A DNA stretch of 11,669 bases from Chitinophagaceae bacterium UBA2791. GTDB taxonomy: Bacteria > Bacteroidota > Bacteroidia > Chitinophagales > Chitinophagaceae. Of the stretch, positions 1 through 6,697 are shown piece by piece; the first letter of the stretch is position 1, and the number at the start of each line of letters is the position of its first letter. The stretch is from assembly GCA_002352105.1 (NCBI GenBank), contig DEHV01000072.1, forward strand, positions 1-11,669, read 5' to 3'. The notes under the pieces were generated by a model, which was given only the letters and a program-made list of their open reading frames with translations, was not told the origin of the DNA and ran no database searches. A program made the translations under genes and the position numbers.

Positions 1-81
1 TTCGATCATGGCCATAGCGCATCATTACAGGCCAGCGCGTGGATACGCCCGGTCGCGTTCATTAAAAATGCACGAGCACGA

Positions 82-540
82 CTAAAGCGACGAAGCCATT
101 GTCGCCGCGAAGATCAATCCGCCGATAATAGCAACGGCATAAAAAGCCAGGGTGACAATTAAGAGGATGCCAATGAATTTGAAATAGGATTTCAGGTTCT
201 TCAGCGCATAATTCATTTTAGCCATATCATTGGCTTTTATCGCTTCCTGCAGCTGCGTGGCAAACCGGTACAAATACAGGCAGGGGAAAAAACCGATCAG
301 CGCGAAAATCAGGTAAAACGCCGTAACAGCGCCGCCGCCTAGCATGCCCATGCCTACCCCGCTCATTTCGGGCATCGAGGAAAAAATAGAGCCCATAAAA
401 AAGGAGGCGACGGCAAATAACCCGCAGAAAACAAATCCGACGATGGCGATAAACCTTGCCCATTTGGCCGATTGTTCAAAATAGCCCGCGCTTTCCTGAT
501 CGTAGTGAAGGTCGAAAACATTTGAATTTTGCTGTTCCAT
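82..540 (-). CDS. Small multi-pass membrane protein, possibly DUF5362 family
   Basis: A 152-residue protein of unknown function, probably in the inner membrane. The sequence shows a polar N-terminus (residues 1-27) and then three hydrophobic stretches at about 29-50, 64-92 and 121-148. The second is long and starts in a Gly/Met-rich run (GVGMGMLGGG, 61-70), so it may be one long helix or a hairpin. Between the last two is a charged amphipathic segment (about 93-120) rich in Lys, Gln and Ala that could lie on the membrane surface. There is no signal-peptide cleavage site and no catalytic motif. The layout resembles the small Bacteroidota membrane proteins grouped as DUF5362; I make that link from memory of the pattern. 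The start is an ATG 47 nt after the proS stop on the same strand, so it may be co-transcribed with proS. No clear promoter lies in that gap. Confidence 0.8.
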   Translation of the reverse strand: MEQQNSNVFDLHYDQESAGYFEQSAKWARFIAIVGFVFCGLFAVASFFMGSIFSSMPEMSGVGMGMLGGGAVTAFYLIFALIGFFPCLYLYRFATQLQEAIKANDMAKMNYALKNLKSYFKFIGILLIVTLAFYAVAIIGGLIFAATMASSL

Positions 541-587
541 AAAAGAGAGGTTTGGGTATAAAATGAGTCGTTAATAACATCCAAAGC

Positions 588-2063
588 CTAGTAAGCCACA
601 GCAAATAATACCCGCTGTTCACTCTCCTTTCCGGTAAGGATACATTTGCCTTTTTCCCGCTTGTTGTTCAGCGGTATGCAACGTATGGTCGCCTTGGTCA
701 GTTCCTTGATCTTCGTTTCCGTTTCAGGCTCACCATCCCAATGCGCGGCAATAAATCCTCCTTTTTCTTTCAATACCCGCTCAAATTCCTCCCAGGTATC
801 TACCTGCGTAATATGCTGGTCCCTGAAAGATAAAGCTTTATTAAACATGGCGCTTTGAATTTCTTCCAGCAGGGAAATAATGGTCTGGGGAAGCCCTTCG
901 ACGGGAACGGTCATCTTCTCTCTGGTATCCCTTCTCGCCAATTCCACCTGGTTCTGCTGCAGGTCCCTCGCGCCGATCGCCACGCGAACAGGAACGCCCT
1001 TTAATTCATACTGGGCAAATTTCCAACCCGGCCGGGCATGATCGCTGTTATCGTATTTAACCCTTATGCCAGCCGATTTGAGTTGTCCGGCCAATTGATC
1101 CGCGGCGGCATCGATCATCTCTTTCTGATCGTTTCCCTTGTAGATAGGAACGATCACCACCTGCAAGGGCGCAATCCGCGGAGGCAGCGCCAATCCATCG
1201 TCGTCGCTATGCGCCATGACCAGCGCGCCAACCAGGCGGGTGCTGACCCCCCAGCTGGAAGCCCATACATAATCCAGCTTATTGTTGCTGTCGGAGAAAG
1301 TAACGTCGAAGGCCTTGGCAAAATTCTGCCCCAGGAAATGCGAGGTGCCGGCCTGCAGCGCCTTGCCATCCTGCATCAGGGTTTCAATACAATAGGTATC
1401 CAATGCGCCGGCAAATCGCTCGTTGGCCGTTTTTACGCCCTTGATCACCGGTAAGGCCATCCAGTTTTCCACAAAATCGGCATATACGTCGAGCATTTTT
1501 ACCGTTTCTTCCACCGCTTCCTGTTCGGTGGCATGGGCGGTATGCCCCTCCTGCCATAAAAACTCCGTTGTGCGCAAAAACAAACGGGTACGCATTTCCC
1601 AACGCACCACATTGGCCCACTGGTTCACCAGCAGGGGAAGGTCGCGGTACGATTGTATCCAGGTCTTATAGGTATTCCAGATGATCGTTTCGCTGGTGGG
1701 CCTGACGATCAGCTCCTCTTCCAGTTTGGCTTCCGGGTCGACAATAACGCCCTCCTTATCCGGATCGTTCTTAAGCCGGTAATGGGTAACCACTGCGCAT
1801 TCCTTGGCAAAGCCTTCCACATGGGCCGCTTCCCTGCTTAAAAAGCTCTTAGGGATGAACAGGGGGAAATAGGCGTTGACATGACCGGTATCCTTAAACA
1901 TCCTGTCCAATACATCGCGCATGTTCTCCCATAAAGCAAATCCATAGGGTTTGATGACCATGCATCCCCTTACCGCCGAATAATCGGCCAGGTCTCCCTT
2001 GATGATGAGGTCGTTGTACCACTGGGCGTAATCTTCTTTCCTGGATGTAATTTCCTTGCTCAT
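588..2063 (-). CDS. proS: Prolyl-tRNA synthetase, archaeal/eukaryotic type (ProS type 3)
   Basis: Cytoplasmic class II aminoacyl-tRNA synthetase that charges tRNA-Pro with proline using ATP. At 491 residues it lacks the large editing insertion of the E. coli-type enzyme, and its motifs match the archaeal/eukaryotic-like form. Visible elements are KPYGFALWENM in motif 1 (38-48), RPTSE (121-125), motif 2 around RWEMRTRLFLRTTEFLWQEG (154-173), AGTSHFLGQNF (238-248) and motif 3 WGVSTRLVGAL (271-281). An anticodon-binding domain starts near PLQVVIVPIY (299-308). The C-terminal domain (about 400-491) ends in Tyr, as is usual for this type. In relatives this last domain can hold a four-Cys zinc site; here only Cys462 and Cys474 remain in it, so zinc binding is probably weakened or lost. 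The ATG start gives the expected N-terminus. The upstream gap is divergent, and I could not settle on a promoter for this gene. Confidence 0.97.
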   Translation of the reverse strand: MSKEITSRKEDYAQWYNDLIIKGDLADYSAVRGCMVIKPYGFALWENMRDVLDRMFKDTGHVNAYFPLFIPKSFLSREAAHVEGFAKECAVVTHYRLKNDPDKEGVIVDPEAKLEEELIVRPTSETIIWNTYKTWIQSYRDLPLLVNQWANVVRWEMRTRLFLRTTEFLWQEGHTAHATEQEAVEETVKMLDVYADFVENWMALPVIKGVKTANERFAGALDTYCIETLMQDGKALQAGTSHFLGQNFAKAFDVTFSDSNNKLDYVWASSWGVSTRLVGALVMAHSDDDGLALPPRIAPLQVVIVPIYKGNDQKEMIDAAADQLAGQLKSAGIRVKYDNSDHARPGWKFAQYELKGVPVRVAIGARDLQQNQVELARRDTREKMTVPVEGLPQTIISLLEEIQSAMFNKALSFRDQHITQVDTWEEFERVLKEKGGFIAAHWDGEPETETKIKELTKATIRCIPLNNKREKGKCILTGKESEQRVLFAVAY

Positions 2064-2170
2064 TTTGCTGATTCTTCGTTATTTAAGGCCAATAATCGAG
2101 GCAAATGCCATAATAGCAGTATTTTAACAATCGCCTGGCAATCTTTTTCCCTGATTCCCTGTCTTTATTG

Positions 2171-2178
2171 TAACTTTA
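2171..2178 (+). promoter_or_regulatory. Possible Bacteroidota -7 box for the lipoprotein gene
   Basis: TAACTTTA matches the Bacteroidota -7 consensus TAnnTTTG at all but the last base. It lies 54 nt before the ATG at 2233, which would give a leader of roughly 45-50 nt. No good -33 TTTG is seen about 20 nt upstream, so this is a weak call. The gap from 2064 to 2232 must also hold the proS promoter on the other strand. Confidence 0.3.
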
Positions 2179-2232
2179 GACATGGAAGTCGCAAAAGTAG
2201 CAACTTAGACTGAAAACAATAAAACCATCGCC

Positions 2233-3114
2233 ATGAACTCATTAAAATTAAATATACTCCTGATAGCTGCGATAGCCCTGGCGAGCAGCTGTTCGGTATA
2301 CCGCACAGGCCAAACGCCTGATGACGTGTACTACTCTCCTGGCCGCGAAGCCTCTGCCCCTTCCTATGTGCAGGTCGATAATCGCAGCAGCAACCGCTAT
2401 AATGCGTACGACGACTACCTGCCTTCGGAAGACCGCTACCTGAGGATGATGGTCCGCAACAGGACAAGATGGTCTGTTTTTAACGACTATGACTATTTTA
2501 GCCCCTGGGCCTATTCGCCTTATAATGCGTTTGGGTACTCGCCTTACTATTCGCCCTTTTATTCGCCTTTCTCCTCTCCCTACAGTCATATGGGCATGGG
2601 ATTAGGCATGGGCTATATCAATCCTTATGGATTGGGATACAACGGCTTTTACAACAGCTATTGGAGTTGGAATAGTTTTTACAACCCATACTATCCTTCG
2701 GGAGTTGTCTATAATCCGAAAACCAACCCGGCAGGATATACCATGCTGAGAAGCTTTAACCTTAACAGCTATACGAACCGCACTTACAACAACAATGTAA
2801 ATGCCGGCAAGACCTATTACAGGGGATTAAACGTTCCCAAAAACAACACCGCTCCCAATGCTACGCTGGGCAGTTCGGTCCGCCGGATATTCTCCGGGGA
2901 AACGCCCAGAACCAACCAGGGAAGCGGCAGGAGCAGCTACTATTCGCAGCCAAATGAAAGGCCGGTAAGAACTTATCGCCCTTCCACTTATAATAACAAC
3001 AATAACAATTCCTACAATAATACCCGTAGCAACAGCAGCGGCGTTAGCGGAGGAAACAGCGGCAGTTACAATAGCGGCGGCTCCGCTCCGGGAAGCAGGC
3101 CCAGCAGGCGATAA
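2233..3114 (+). CDS. Tyr/Asn/Ser-rich putative lipoprotein, function unknown
   Basis: A 293-residue secreted protein of unknown role. The N-terminus has a short basic start, a hydrophobic core and a cysteine at residue 20 (ALASSC, 15-20). It therefore looks like a lipoprotein signal peptide, although Ala rather than Leu sits at -3. The mature protein begins SVYRTGQTPDD. Residues about 90-160 are very rich in Tyr, Pro, Ser, Phe and Gly and contain repeated YSP units (YSPYYSPFYSPF, near 102-113), then a Met/Gly run and aromatic Asn/Tyr segments. The last 50 residues are Asn/Ser/Gly-rich with a run of six Asn, and end in basic SRPSRR. No enzyme motif is visible. The composition suggests an extended or aggregating envelope protein, possibly surface-exposed. 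A promoter-like box lies upstream and a strong terminator 24 nt downstream, so it is probably a single-gene transcript. Confidence 0.85.
   Translation: MNSLKLNILLIAAIALASSCSVYRTGQTPDDVYYSPGREASAPSYVQVDNRSSNRYNAYDDYLPSEDRYLRMMVRNRTRWSVFNDYDYFSPWAYSPYNAFGYSPYYSPFYSPFSSPYSHMGMGLGMGYINPYGLGYNGFYNSYWSWNSFYNPYYPSGVVYNPKTNPAGYTMLRSFNLNSYTNRTYNNNVNAGKTYYRGLNVPKNNTAPNATLGSSVRRIFSGETPRTNQGSGRSSYYSQPNERPVRTYRPSTYNNNNNNSYNNTRSNSSGVSGGNSGSYNSGGSAPGSRPSRR
2512..2568 (+). repeat. In-frame YSP-coding 9-bp imperfect repeats
   Basis: Four copies of TAYTCGCCY lie at 2512-2520, 2536-2544, 2548-2556 and 2560-2568, all in the reading frame of the lipoprotein gene and each coding Tyr-Ser-Pro. The last three are spaced every 12 bp. 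The similarity at the DNA level suggests local expansion by slippage or recent duplication rather than only amino-acid selection. Confidence 0.75.
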
Positions 3115-3137
3115 ACGAAGCTGTCATAAAGGATTCG

Positions 3138-3185
3138 AAGAGGAAATAAAATTTGAGAAAACCTTAAATTCTATTTCCTCTTTTT
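3138..3185 (+). terminator. Strong rho-independent terminator of the lipoprotein gene
   Basis: Two 17-nt arms (3138-3154 and 3166-3182) are complementary except for one A/C mismatch, around an 11-nt loop (3155-3165). The T-run at 3181-3185 forms the end of the right arm and the tail. The outer stem is AAGAGG/CCTCTT. It starts 24 nt after the stop codon at 3112-3114 and separates this gene from the outer-membrane protein gene. The mirror A-run on the left means it could also stop minus-strand transcription, but no gene needs that here. Confidence 0.88.
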
Positions 3186-3274
3186 ATTGCCTGTTTTGCC
3201 TATCCTTGCATAAAGGCCGGCCGCGAACCGCCTGCCTGGCTTAAGATCGGCCCTGTACTCAGGATTTCATTCTC

Positions 3275-3282
3275 TACCTTTG
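3275..3282 (+). promoter_or_regulatory. Bacteroidota -7 promoter box for the barrel protein gene
   Basis: TACCTTTG is an exact match to the Bacteroidota housekeeping -7 consensus TAnnTTTG, placed 52 nt before the ATG at 3335. The -33 region is poor (only CTG at 3253-3255). The box lies between the preceding terminator and this gene, which fits independent transcription. The rest of the gap (3186-3274) shows nothing else I can name. Confidence 0.6.
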
Positions 3283-3334
3283 TACGAAGTATTTGAACGA
3301 TCGATAGCGAGCCGCCTAAAATAAGAATCAATCT

Positions 3335-4909
3335 ATGACCATGAAGAAAGTTTTTTATCTGTGCATATCAGTCTTTGCCGGTTTACCGCTTATCGCCCAG
3401 GTTCCCGAAGACGCGATCCGGATGTCCTGGAACGCGCCATCCGGCACTGCCCGGCAACAGGCTATTGGCGGGGCGATGGGCTCATTGGGAGGGGAGATCA
3501 CCTCTTTATATGTAAATCCGGCAGGATTGGGGTTCTTTAAAACAAGTGAATTTGTGTTGAGCCCAAGCGTATCCTTCTTAAAGGGAAAAAGCAATTACCT
3601 AGGCGATTTCTCTTCAGCGGAAAAGCAGAATAATTTCAACCTGGGGACCACGGGCTTCGTGTTTGGCTCGAGCGGCAACAGACCGAGCAGATGGAACAGC
3701 ACGGCATTCAGTATAGCCATTAACCGGACAGCCAACTTCAACGGAAGAAGCTTCTACCAGGGGGTTAACGACTACAGCTCTTTTTCAGAAGCATTTGCGG
3801 AAGAATTTTCACAATCGGGCCTGCCCATAAACGTAGTGCTGTATACCGCGCCGCTTTCGCTGGGAACCAAATTAGCCAATTATACTTACCTGATAGATAC
3901 GCTTACCGTCAATGGCGATATCGAGGTCATCGGCCTCCCGCAACGAAGCGCCATTCTCAGCAATTCCGATGCCGTTGTCCTCCAGGAAAATGATATTCAA
4001 ACCAGGGGCGGCATCACAGAACTGGCCCTCGGTTATGCCGCCAATATGGACGACAGGATATACATAGGAGGCAGCCTTGGAATACCCATCGTCAATTATG
4101 AAAGAAGCGCTACGCTGCGCGAAACAGACGCTTCCGGCGACGCCGATAACGATTTCAACTATGCCAGTTACCAGGAAGACTACTCTTCAAAAGGCATTGG
4201 CATTAACGCCAAGCTGGGCCTGATCTTCAAACCTGCCAACCAAATAAGGGCAGGCCTGTCCGTCCACTCGCCGACCTTATATGGATTAAGGGAGAAAACG
4301 ACCGGCAGGATCGAGGCCGACCTGGAAGGCTACCTCAGGGATCCCGGATTAAGCATTGCCAACGCCGATTCTATTTATACCCAGTTCGGAGCCGATATTC
4401 CCGAATACCGGTTCGACCTGGTGTCGCCCTGGAAATTTTTGATCAGCGGCTCTTATTTCTTCACAGAGTCGGATGATGTTACCCAACAGAAAGGCTTTAT
4501 CACCGCAGATATTGAATATGTAACCCATGGCTCTTCCCGGTTCTCTTCAGCGGACCAAACAGGCGATAACGCATATTTCCGCGCCGTAAACGAGGGCGTG
4601 AAATACGCCTACAAGGGCGCTTTTAATTTCCGCGCGGGAGGAGAATTAAAATTCAGCACGTTCATGACGCGTCTCGGTTTCGCCTGGTATGGCAAGCCTT
4701 ACGACGACAAGGAACTCAAGGCCAGCCGGATGAATATCAGCGGCGGGCTGGGGTATCGCGACAAAGGCATATTTGTAGATCTTGCTTATATCTATAGCAT
4801 GCATAAGGATGTGCACTTTCCCTATCGTTTGGCAGACAAGGCCAATGTTTTCGCCAACCTGAAGAACAACAGCAGCAATGTATTGCTGACGGTCGGATTT
4901 AAGTTCTAA
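3335..4909 (+). CDS. Outer-membrane beta-barrel protein, FadL/PorV-like (OmpP1/TodX)
   Basis: A 524-residue outer-membrane protein. The N-terminus carries a Sec signal peptide (KK, hydrophobic core, cleavage near LIAQ, residues 19-22). Just after it comes the segment GGAMGSLGGEITSLYVNPAGL (about 45-65). This 'unusual Gly plus NPAGL' plug region is typical of Bacteroidota members of the OmpP1/FadL/TodX superfamily, which also holds PorV-like proteins. The rest alternates in the manner of amphipathic strands and the protein ends in LLTVGFKF, an aromatic C-terminus expected of a barrel. The ligand cannot be told from sequence: hydrophobic molecule transport is the family role, but many relatives are uncharacterised. 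ATG codons at 3335 and 3341 are both possible; the second (MKKVFYL) gives a more standard signal peptide. The gene has its own promoter and no same-strand partner. Confidence 0.88.
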   Translation: MTMKKVFYLCISVFAGLPLIAQVPEDAIRMSWNAPSGTARQQAIGGAMGSLGGEITSLYVNPAGLGFFKTSEFVLSPSVSFLKGKSNYLGDFSSAEKQNNFNLGTTGFVFGSSGNRPSRWNSTAFSIAINRTANFNGRSFYQGVNDYSSFSEAFAEEFSQSGLPINVVLYTAPLSLGTKLANYTYLIDTLTVNGDIEVIGLPQRSAILSNSDAVVLQENDIQTRGGITELALGYAANMDDRIYIGGSLGIPIVNYERSATLRETDASGDADNDFNYASYQEDYSSKGIGINAKLGLIFKPANQIRAGLSVHSPTLYGLREKTTGRIEADLEGYLRDPGLSIANADSIYTQFGADIPEYRFDLVSPWKFLISGSYFFTESDDVTQQKGFITADIEYVTHGSSRFSSADQTGDNAYFRAVNEGVKYAYKGAFNFRAGGELKFSTFMTRLGFAWYGKPYDDKELKASRMNISGGLGYRDKGIFVDLAYIYSMHKDVHFPYRLADKANVFANLKNNSSNVLLTVGFKF

Positions 4910-4958
4910 GAAAGGATTGGGAAGAGGAACCCTTTGAGGCATCCGTTTTGACGGGAAT

Positions 4959-5093
4959 CCCGAACCGGGTTGTCAGAAAACAGGAATAGTTCGTCCTTCG
5001 CCCGCTATTTCGATTAGCTCCGCCAAAAAACCCGAACCGGTTGTCAGAAAATCCGTCTGGCCGGCGGTTTTCATGAGCACAGCGAAAGGCGCC
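4959..5093. repeat. Degenerate tandem repeat (two units) between convergent genes
   Basis: The 223 bp gap between the barrel protein and miaA holds a near-exact repeat: CCCGAACCGGGTTGTCAGAA at 4959-4978 and the same sequence minus one G at 5031-5049. The similarity extends beyond this core. On the minus strand GCTAATCGAAATAGCGG (unit 4959-5030) aligns with GCTCATGAAAACCGCCGG (unit 5031 to about 5093), so the two units are about 72 and 63 bp long. On the minus strand both units can be read in one frame, giving AELIEIAGEG and AVLMKTAGQ, each followed by a GSGF motif. The core contains the short hairpins CCCG-AAC-CGGG and AACCGGTT. I do not recognise the element; it may be an eroded intergenic repeat or a gene remnant. 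The remainder of 4910-5132 holds no gene I can support. Confidence 0.6.
5024..5044 (-). terminator. Possible terminator downstream of miaA
   Basis: Read on the minus strand, AACCGGTTCGGG is followed by TTTTTT. The stem is short (AACC-G/CGGGTT with a bulge) and lies about 90 nt after the miaA stop. The sister repeat copy makes a better CCCG-GTT-CGGG hairpin but has no T-run. This is a weak call. Confidence 0.3.
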
Positions 5094-5132
5094 GCTGGTG
5101 ATGAAGACAGCTTTTGCTTATGGGCGCGGGCG

Positions 5133-6044
5133 CTAAGGTTGCGAAACCAGCGAAGAAACAAGGGGTATCCATTGCTCCGGATCGGCGCCTGCTATCCAAC
5201 GCATGGCCGGGTCTTTCCGAAACCAGGTAAGCTGCCGCCGCGCGTACTTGCGGGTGTTCGATTTAATCTGTTCAACCGCTTCGTCAAGGGTTAATTTCCC
5301 ATCCATATATTCAAACAGTTCCGTATAACCGACTGTCTGAAGAGCGTTCAGTTCCCTGAACGGCAATAGCGAGCGCGCTTCCTCCAACAATCCTTGCTCC
5401 ATCATCTGGTCGACCCGGTTATTGATATTGAGCCGGAGCTGCTCCTTCGGCAGGTCAATAACCATTTTCAGCGTTCTGAAATCGCGCGGGGCGGGCTGCC
5501 GCCGTTGAAAATCGCGGATCGACAAGCCGGTGGACAGTTTTACCTCCAGCGCCCGAAGCAATCGCTGGGGATTCAGTATTTCCCCCGAAGCATAATAAAC
5601 CGGATCCTTTTCCTTTATTTCCTGCTGCAGCCATTCCAGCCCCCTACTGTTGTATTGATCCACGATCTGCCGCCTTAACGAGGGATCGATCGCCGGCATC
5701 TCATCCAATCCCTCGCAAAAAGCCTTGATGTATAATCCCGTTCCGCCCGCCATGATAACCGTGGAGCGATCTTTAAAAATAGCTTCTGCAGCATGCAGGG
5801 CATACTGCTCGAAGGTTCCTGCATTTACATTTTCATGAATGGAATGCGAATGGATAAAATGATGCTTAACCGCGCGCAGCTGCCCGGGAGAAGGTTTGGC
5901 CACGCCGATATTCATTTCGGTATAACACTGCCTTGAATCGGCGGAGATGATCTCCGTCCGGAAATGTTTGGCCAATTCAATGGCAAGGGTTGTTTTACCC
6001 GAAGCCGTAGGGCCTGCAATAATTATTACGGTTTTTTGATTCAC
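5133..6044 (-). CDS. miaA: tRNA dimethylallyltransferase (i6A37 synthase)
   Basis: Transfers a dimethylallyl group from DMAPP to N6 of A37 in tRNAs that read codons starting with U, the first step toward ms2i6A. It acts in the cytoplasm. The 303-residue length is usual for the family. Visible motifs are the P-loop GPTASGKTT (11-19), ADSRQ with the general-base Asp region (35-39), the HHFIH stretch (61-65), AGGTGLY (99-105), the GYTELFEYMDG segment and the C-terminal YARRQLTWFRKD that helps hold the tRNA. The start codon is GTG (complement of 6042-6044), only 3 nt after the TAG of the upstream pRiA4b ORF-3-like gene, so the two are almost certainly co-transcribed and may be translationally coupled. 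The stop is TAG. Convergent with the barrel protein gene. Confidence 0.97.
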   Translation of the reverse strand: MNQKTVIIIAGPTASGKTTLAIELAKHFRTEIISADSRQCYTEMNIGVAKPSPGQLRAVKHHFIHSHSIHENVNAGTFEQYALHAAEAIFKDRSTVIMAGGTGLYIKAFCEGLDEMPAIDPSLRRQIVDQYNSRGLEWLQQEIKEKDPVYYASGEILNPQRLLRALEVKLSTGLSIRDFQRRQPAPRDFRTLKMVIDLPKEQLRLNINNRVDQMMEQGLLEEARSLLPFRELNALQTVGYTELFEYMDGKLTLDEAVEQIKSNTRKYARRQLTWFRKDPAMRWIAGADPEQWIPLVSSLVSQP

Positions 6045-6047
6045 GGT

Positions 6048-6611
6048 CTAGATTTCACCTGAACCATCATCGTCTTCTCCGCCATCGTCCGCGTGGGCGT
6101 CATCATCTTCCCCCTCTACGCCAAACCCTTCGGCGCCGCGGGAAAGATCATATTTCTCCTCCACTTCGGTGAGCTTATCGCCAACCAAGCCCTTTATGCC
6201 ATACTGCGAGGGGCCTATTCCTTCTTTTTTCACGATGGCAGGATATTCCAGCTTGGCGCTTTCTTCTTTGCTGACATTGATCAGCTCGATCAGGAAGGAC
6301 CAGTTTTTATTAAAATCGTAGAGATAAATAAACTTCTGATTGGGGTTCTTTATTTCTGCGCCGATGGTCGTATCGCTCATCAGCAGCGGCTCCGCCTTAT
6401 ATGCTTTATCATATTTTTCCAGCGTTATTTCCCGGCCGCGCTGCCAGTTGTCGTTGCTGCGAAAAAAAGTAGCGGAGTGTTTGGAGTCAAATTCAAAGGC
6501 CTTTAATATGACTTCATGAAGCGACACAAAGGATTGCGTATGCCTGACGGCAATATCCCTGTAAACGCTGTCGTCTTCTTCAAAATACACCCTGAACTTT
6601 AGTATCGCCAT
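6048..6611 (-). CDS. pRiA4b ORF-3-like protein with acidic tail
   Basis: A 187-residue cytoplasmic protein without signal peptide or membrane segment. The N-terminal part (MAILKFRVYFEEDDSVYRDI, then SFVSLHEVILKAFEFD at 28-42) and the FIYLYDFNKNWSFLIELI block (94-111) match the pattern of the plasmid pRiA4b ORF-3-like family, also named after an IS1096 passenger protein. The biochemical role of that family is not established. The C-terminus (about 161-187) is a strongly acidic, probably disordered tail of Asp, Glu and Gly. Despite the mobile-element name, there are no transposase, terminal repeats or target duplications around it. Its position 3 nt upstream of miaA suggests a domesticated housekeeping gene whose product may be needed with MiaA. 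The ATG start has a -7-like box 26 nt upstream. Confidence 0.82.
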   Translation of the reverse strand: MAILKFRVYFEEDDSVYRDIAVRHTQSFVSLHEVILKAFEFDSKHSATFFRSNDNWQRGREITLEKYDKAYKAEPLLMSDTTIGAEIKNPNQKFIYLYDFNKNWSFLIELINVSKEESAKLEYPAIVKKEGIGPSQYGIKGLVGDKLTEVEEKYDLSRGAEGFGVEGEDDDAHADDGGEDDDGSGEI

Positions 6612-6637
6612 ATCTTTTGCTTATAATGGTTGATGGT

Positions 6638-6645
6638 CAAAAATA
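6638..6645 (-). promoter_or_regulatory. Possible -7 box for the pRiA4b-like gene and miaA
   Basis: Read on the minus strand, the sequence is TATTTTTG, an exact TAnnTTTG match 26 nt before the ATG. A TTTG lies 27 nt further upstream, slightly too far for an ideal -33 box. It would allow this pair to be transcribed separately from the cca gene. The surrounding sequence is AT-rich, so a chance match is possible. Confidence 0.4.
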
Positions 6646-6684
6646 GGTAAATAGTTTAATACCCATAGACAGCAAACCAGACCT

Positions 6685-6697
6685 GTAAGCTGCTTAC
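6685..6697. repeat. Short perfect inverted repeat over the cca stop codon
   Basis: GTAAGC-T-GCTTAC is a perfect 6-bp inverted repeat with a one-base centre, and the TAA stop of the cca-like gene lies inside it (complement of 6694-6696). There is no T-run on either side, so it is not a standard terminator. It may be a protein-binding palindrome or chance. Confidence 0.35.

Noticed and set aside
1..81. Possible 5' part of another gene left of the small membrane protein
   Set aside because: Only very short frames are present and none gives a recognisable peptide; too little sequence is available.
1038..1454. 138-codon plus-strand open frame opposite proS
   Set aside because: It is fully antisense to a well-conserved ProRS domain and its predicted protein has no recognisable family traits. 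It is best explained by codon bias of proS.
2248..2589. 113-codon minus-strand frame opposite the lipoprotein gene
   Set aside because: It is antisense to the signal peptide and Tyr-rich region; its Arg/Val-rich product is typical of a shadow frame.
4973..5161. 62-codon minus-strand frame overlapping the end of miaA
   Set aside because: It runs out of the miaA 3' end in another frame and into the tandem repeat. The shared frame of the repeat units is noted as a finding, but there is no support for a working gene.
6048..6611. Mobile element suggested by the IS1096/pRiA4b family name
   Set aside because: There are no terminal inverted repeats, target duplications or transposase nearby, and the gene is embedded in a housekeeping operon.
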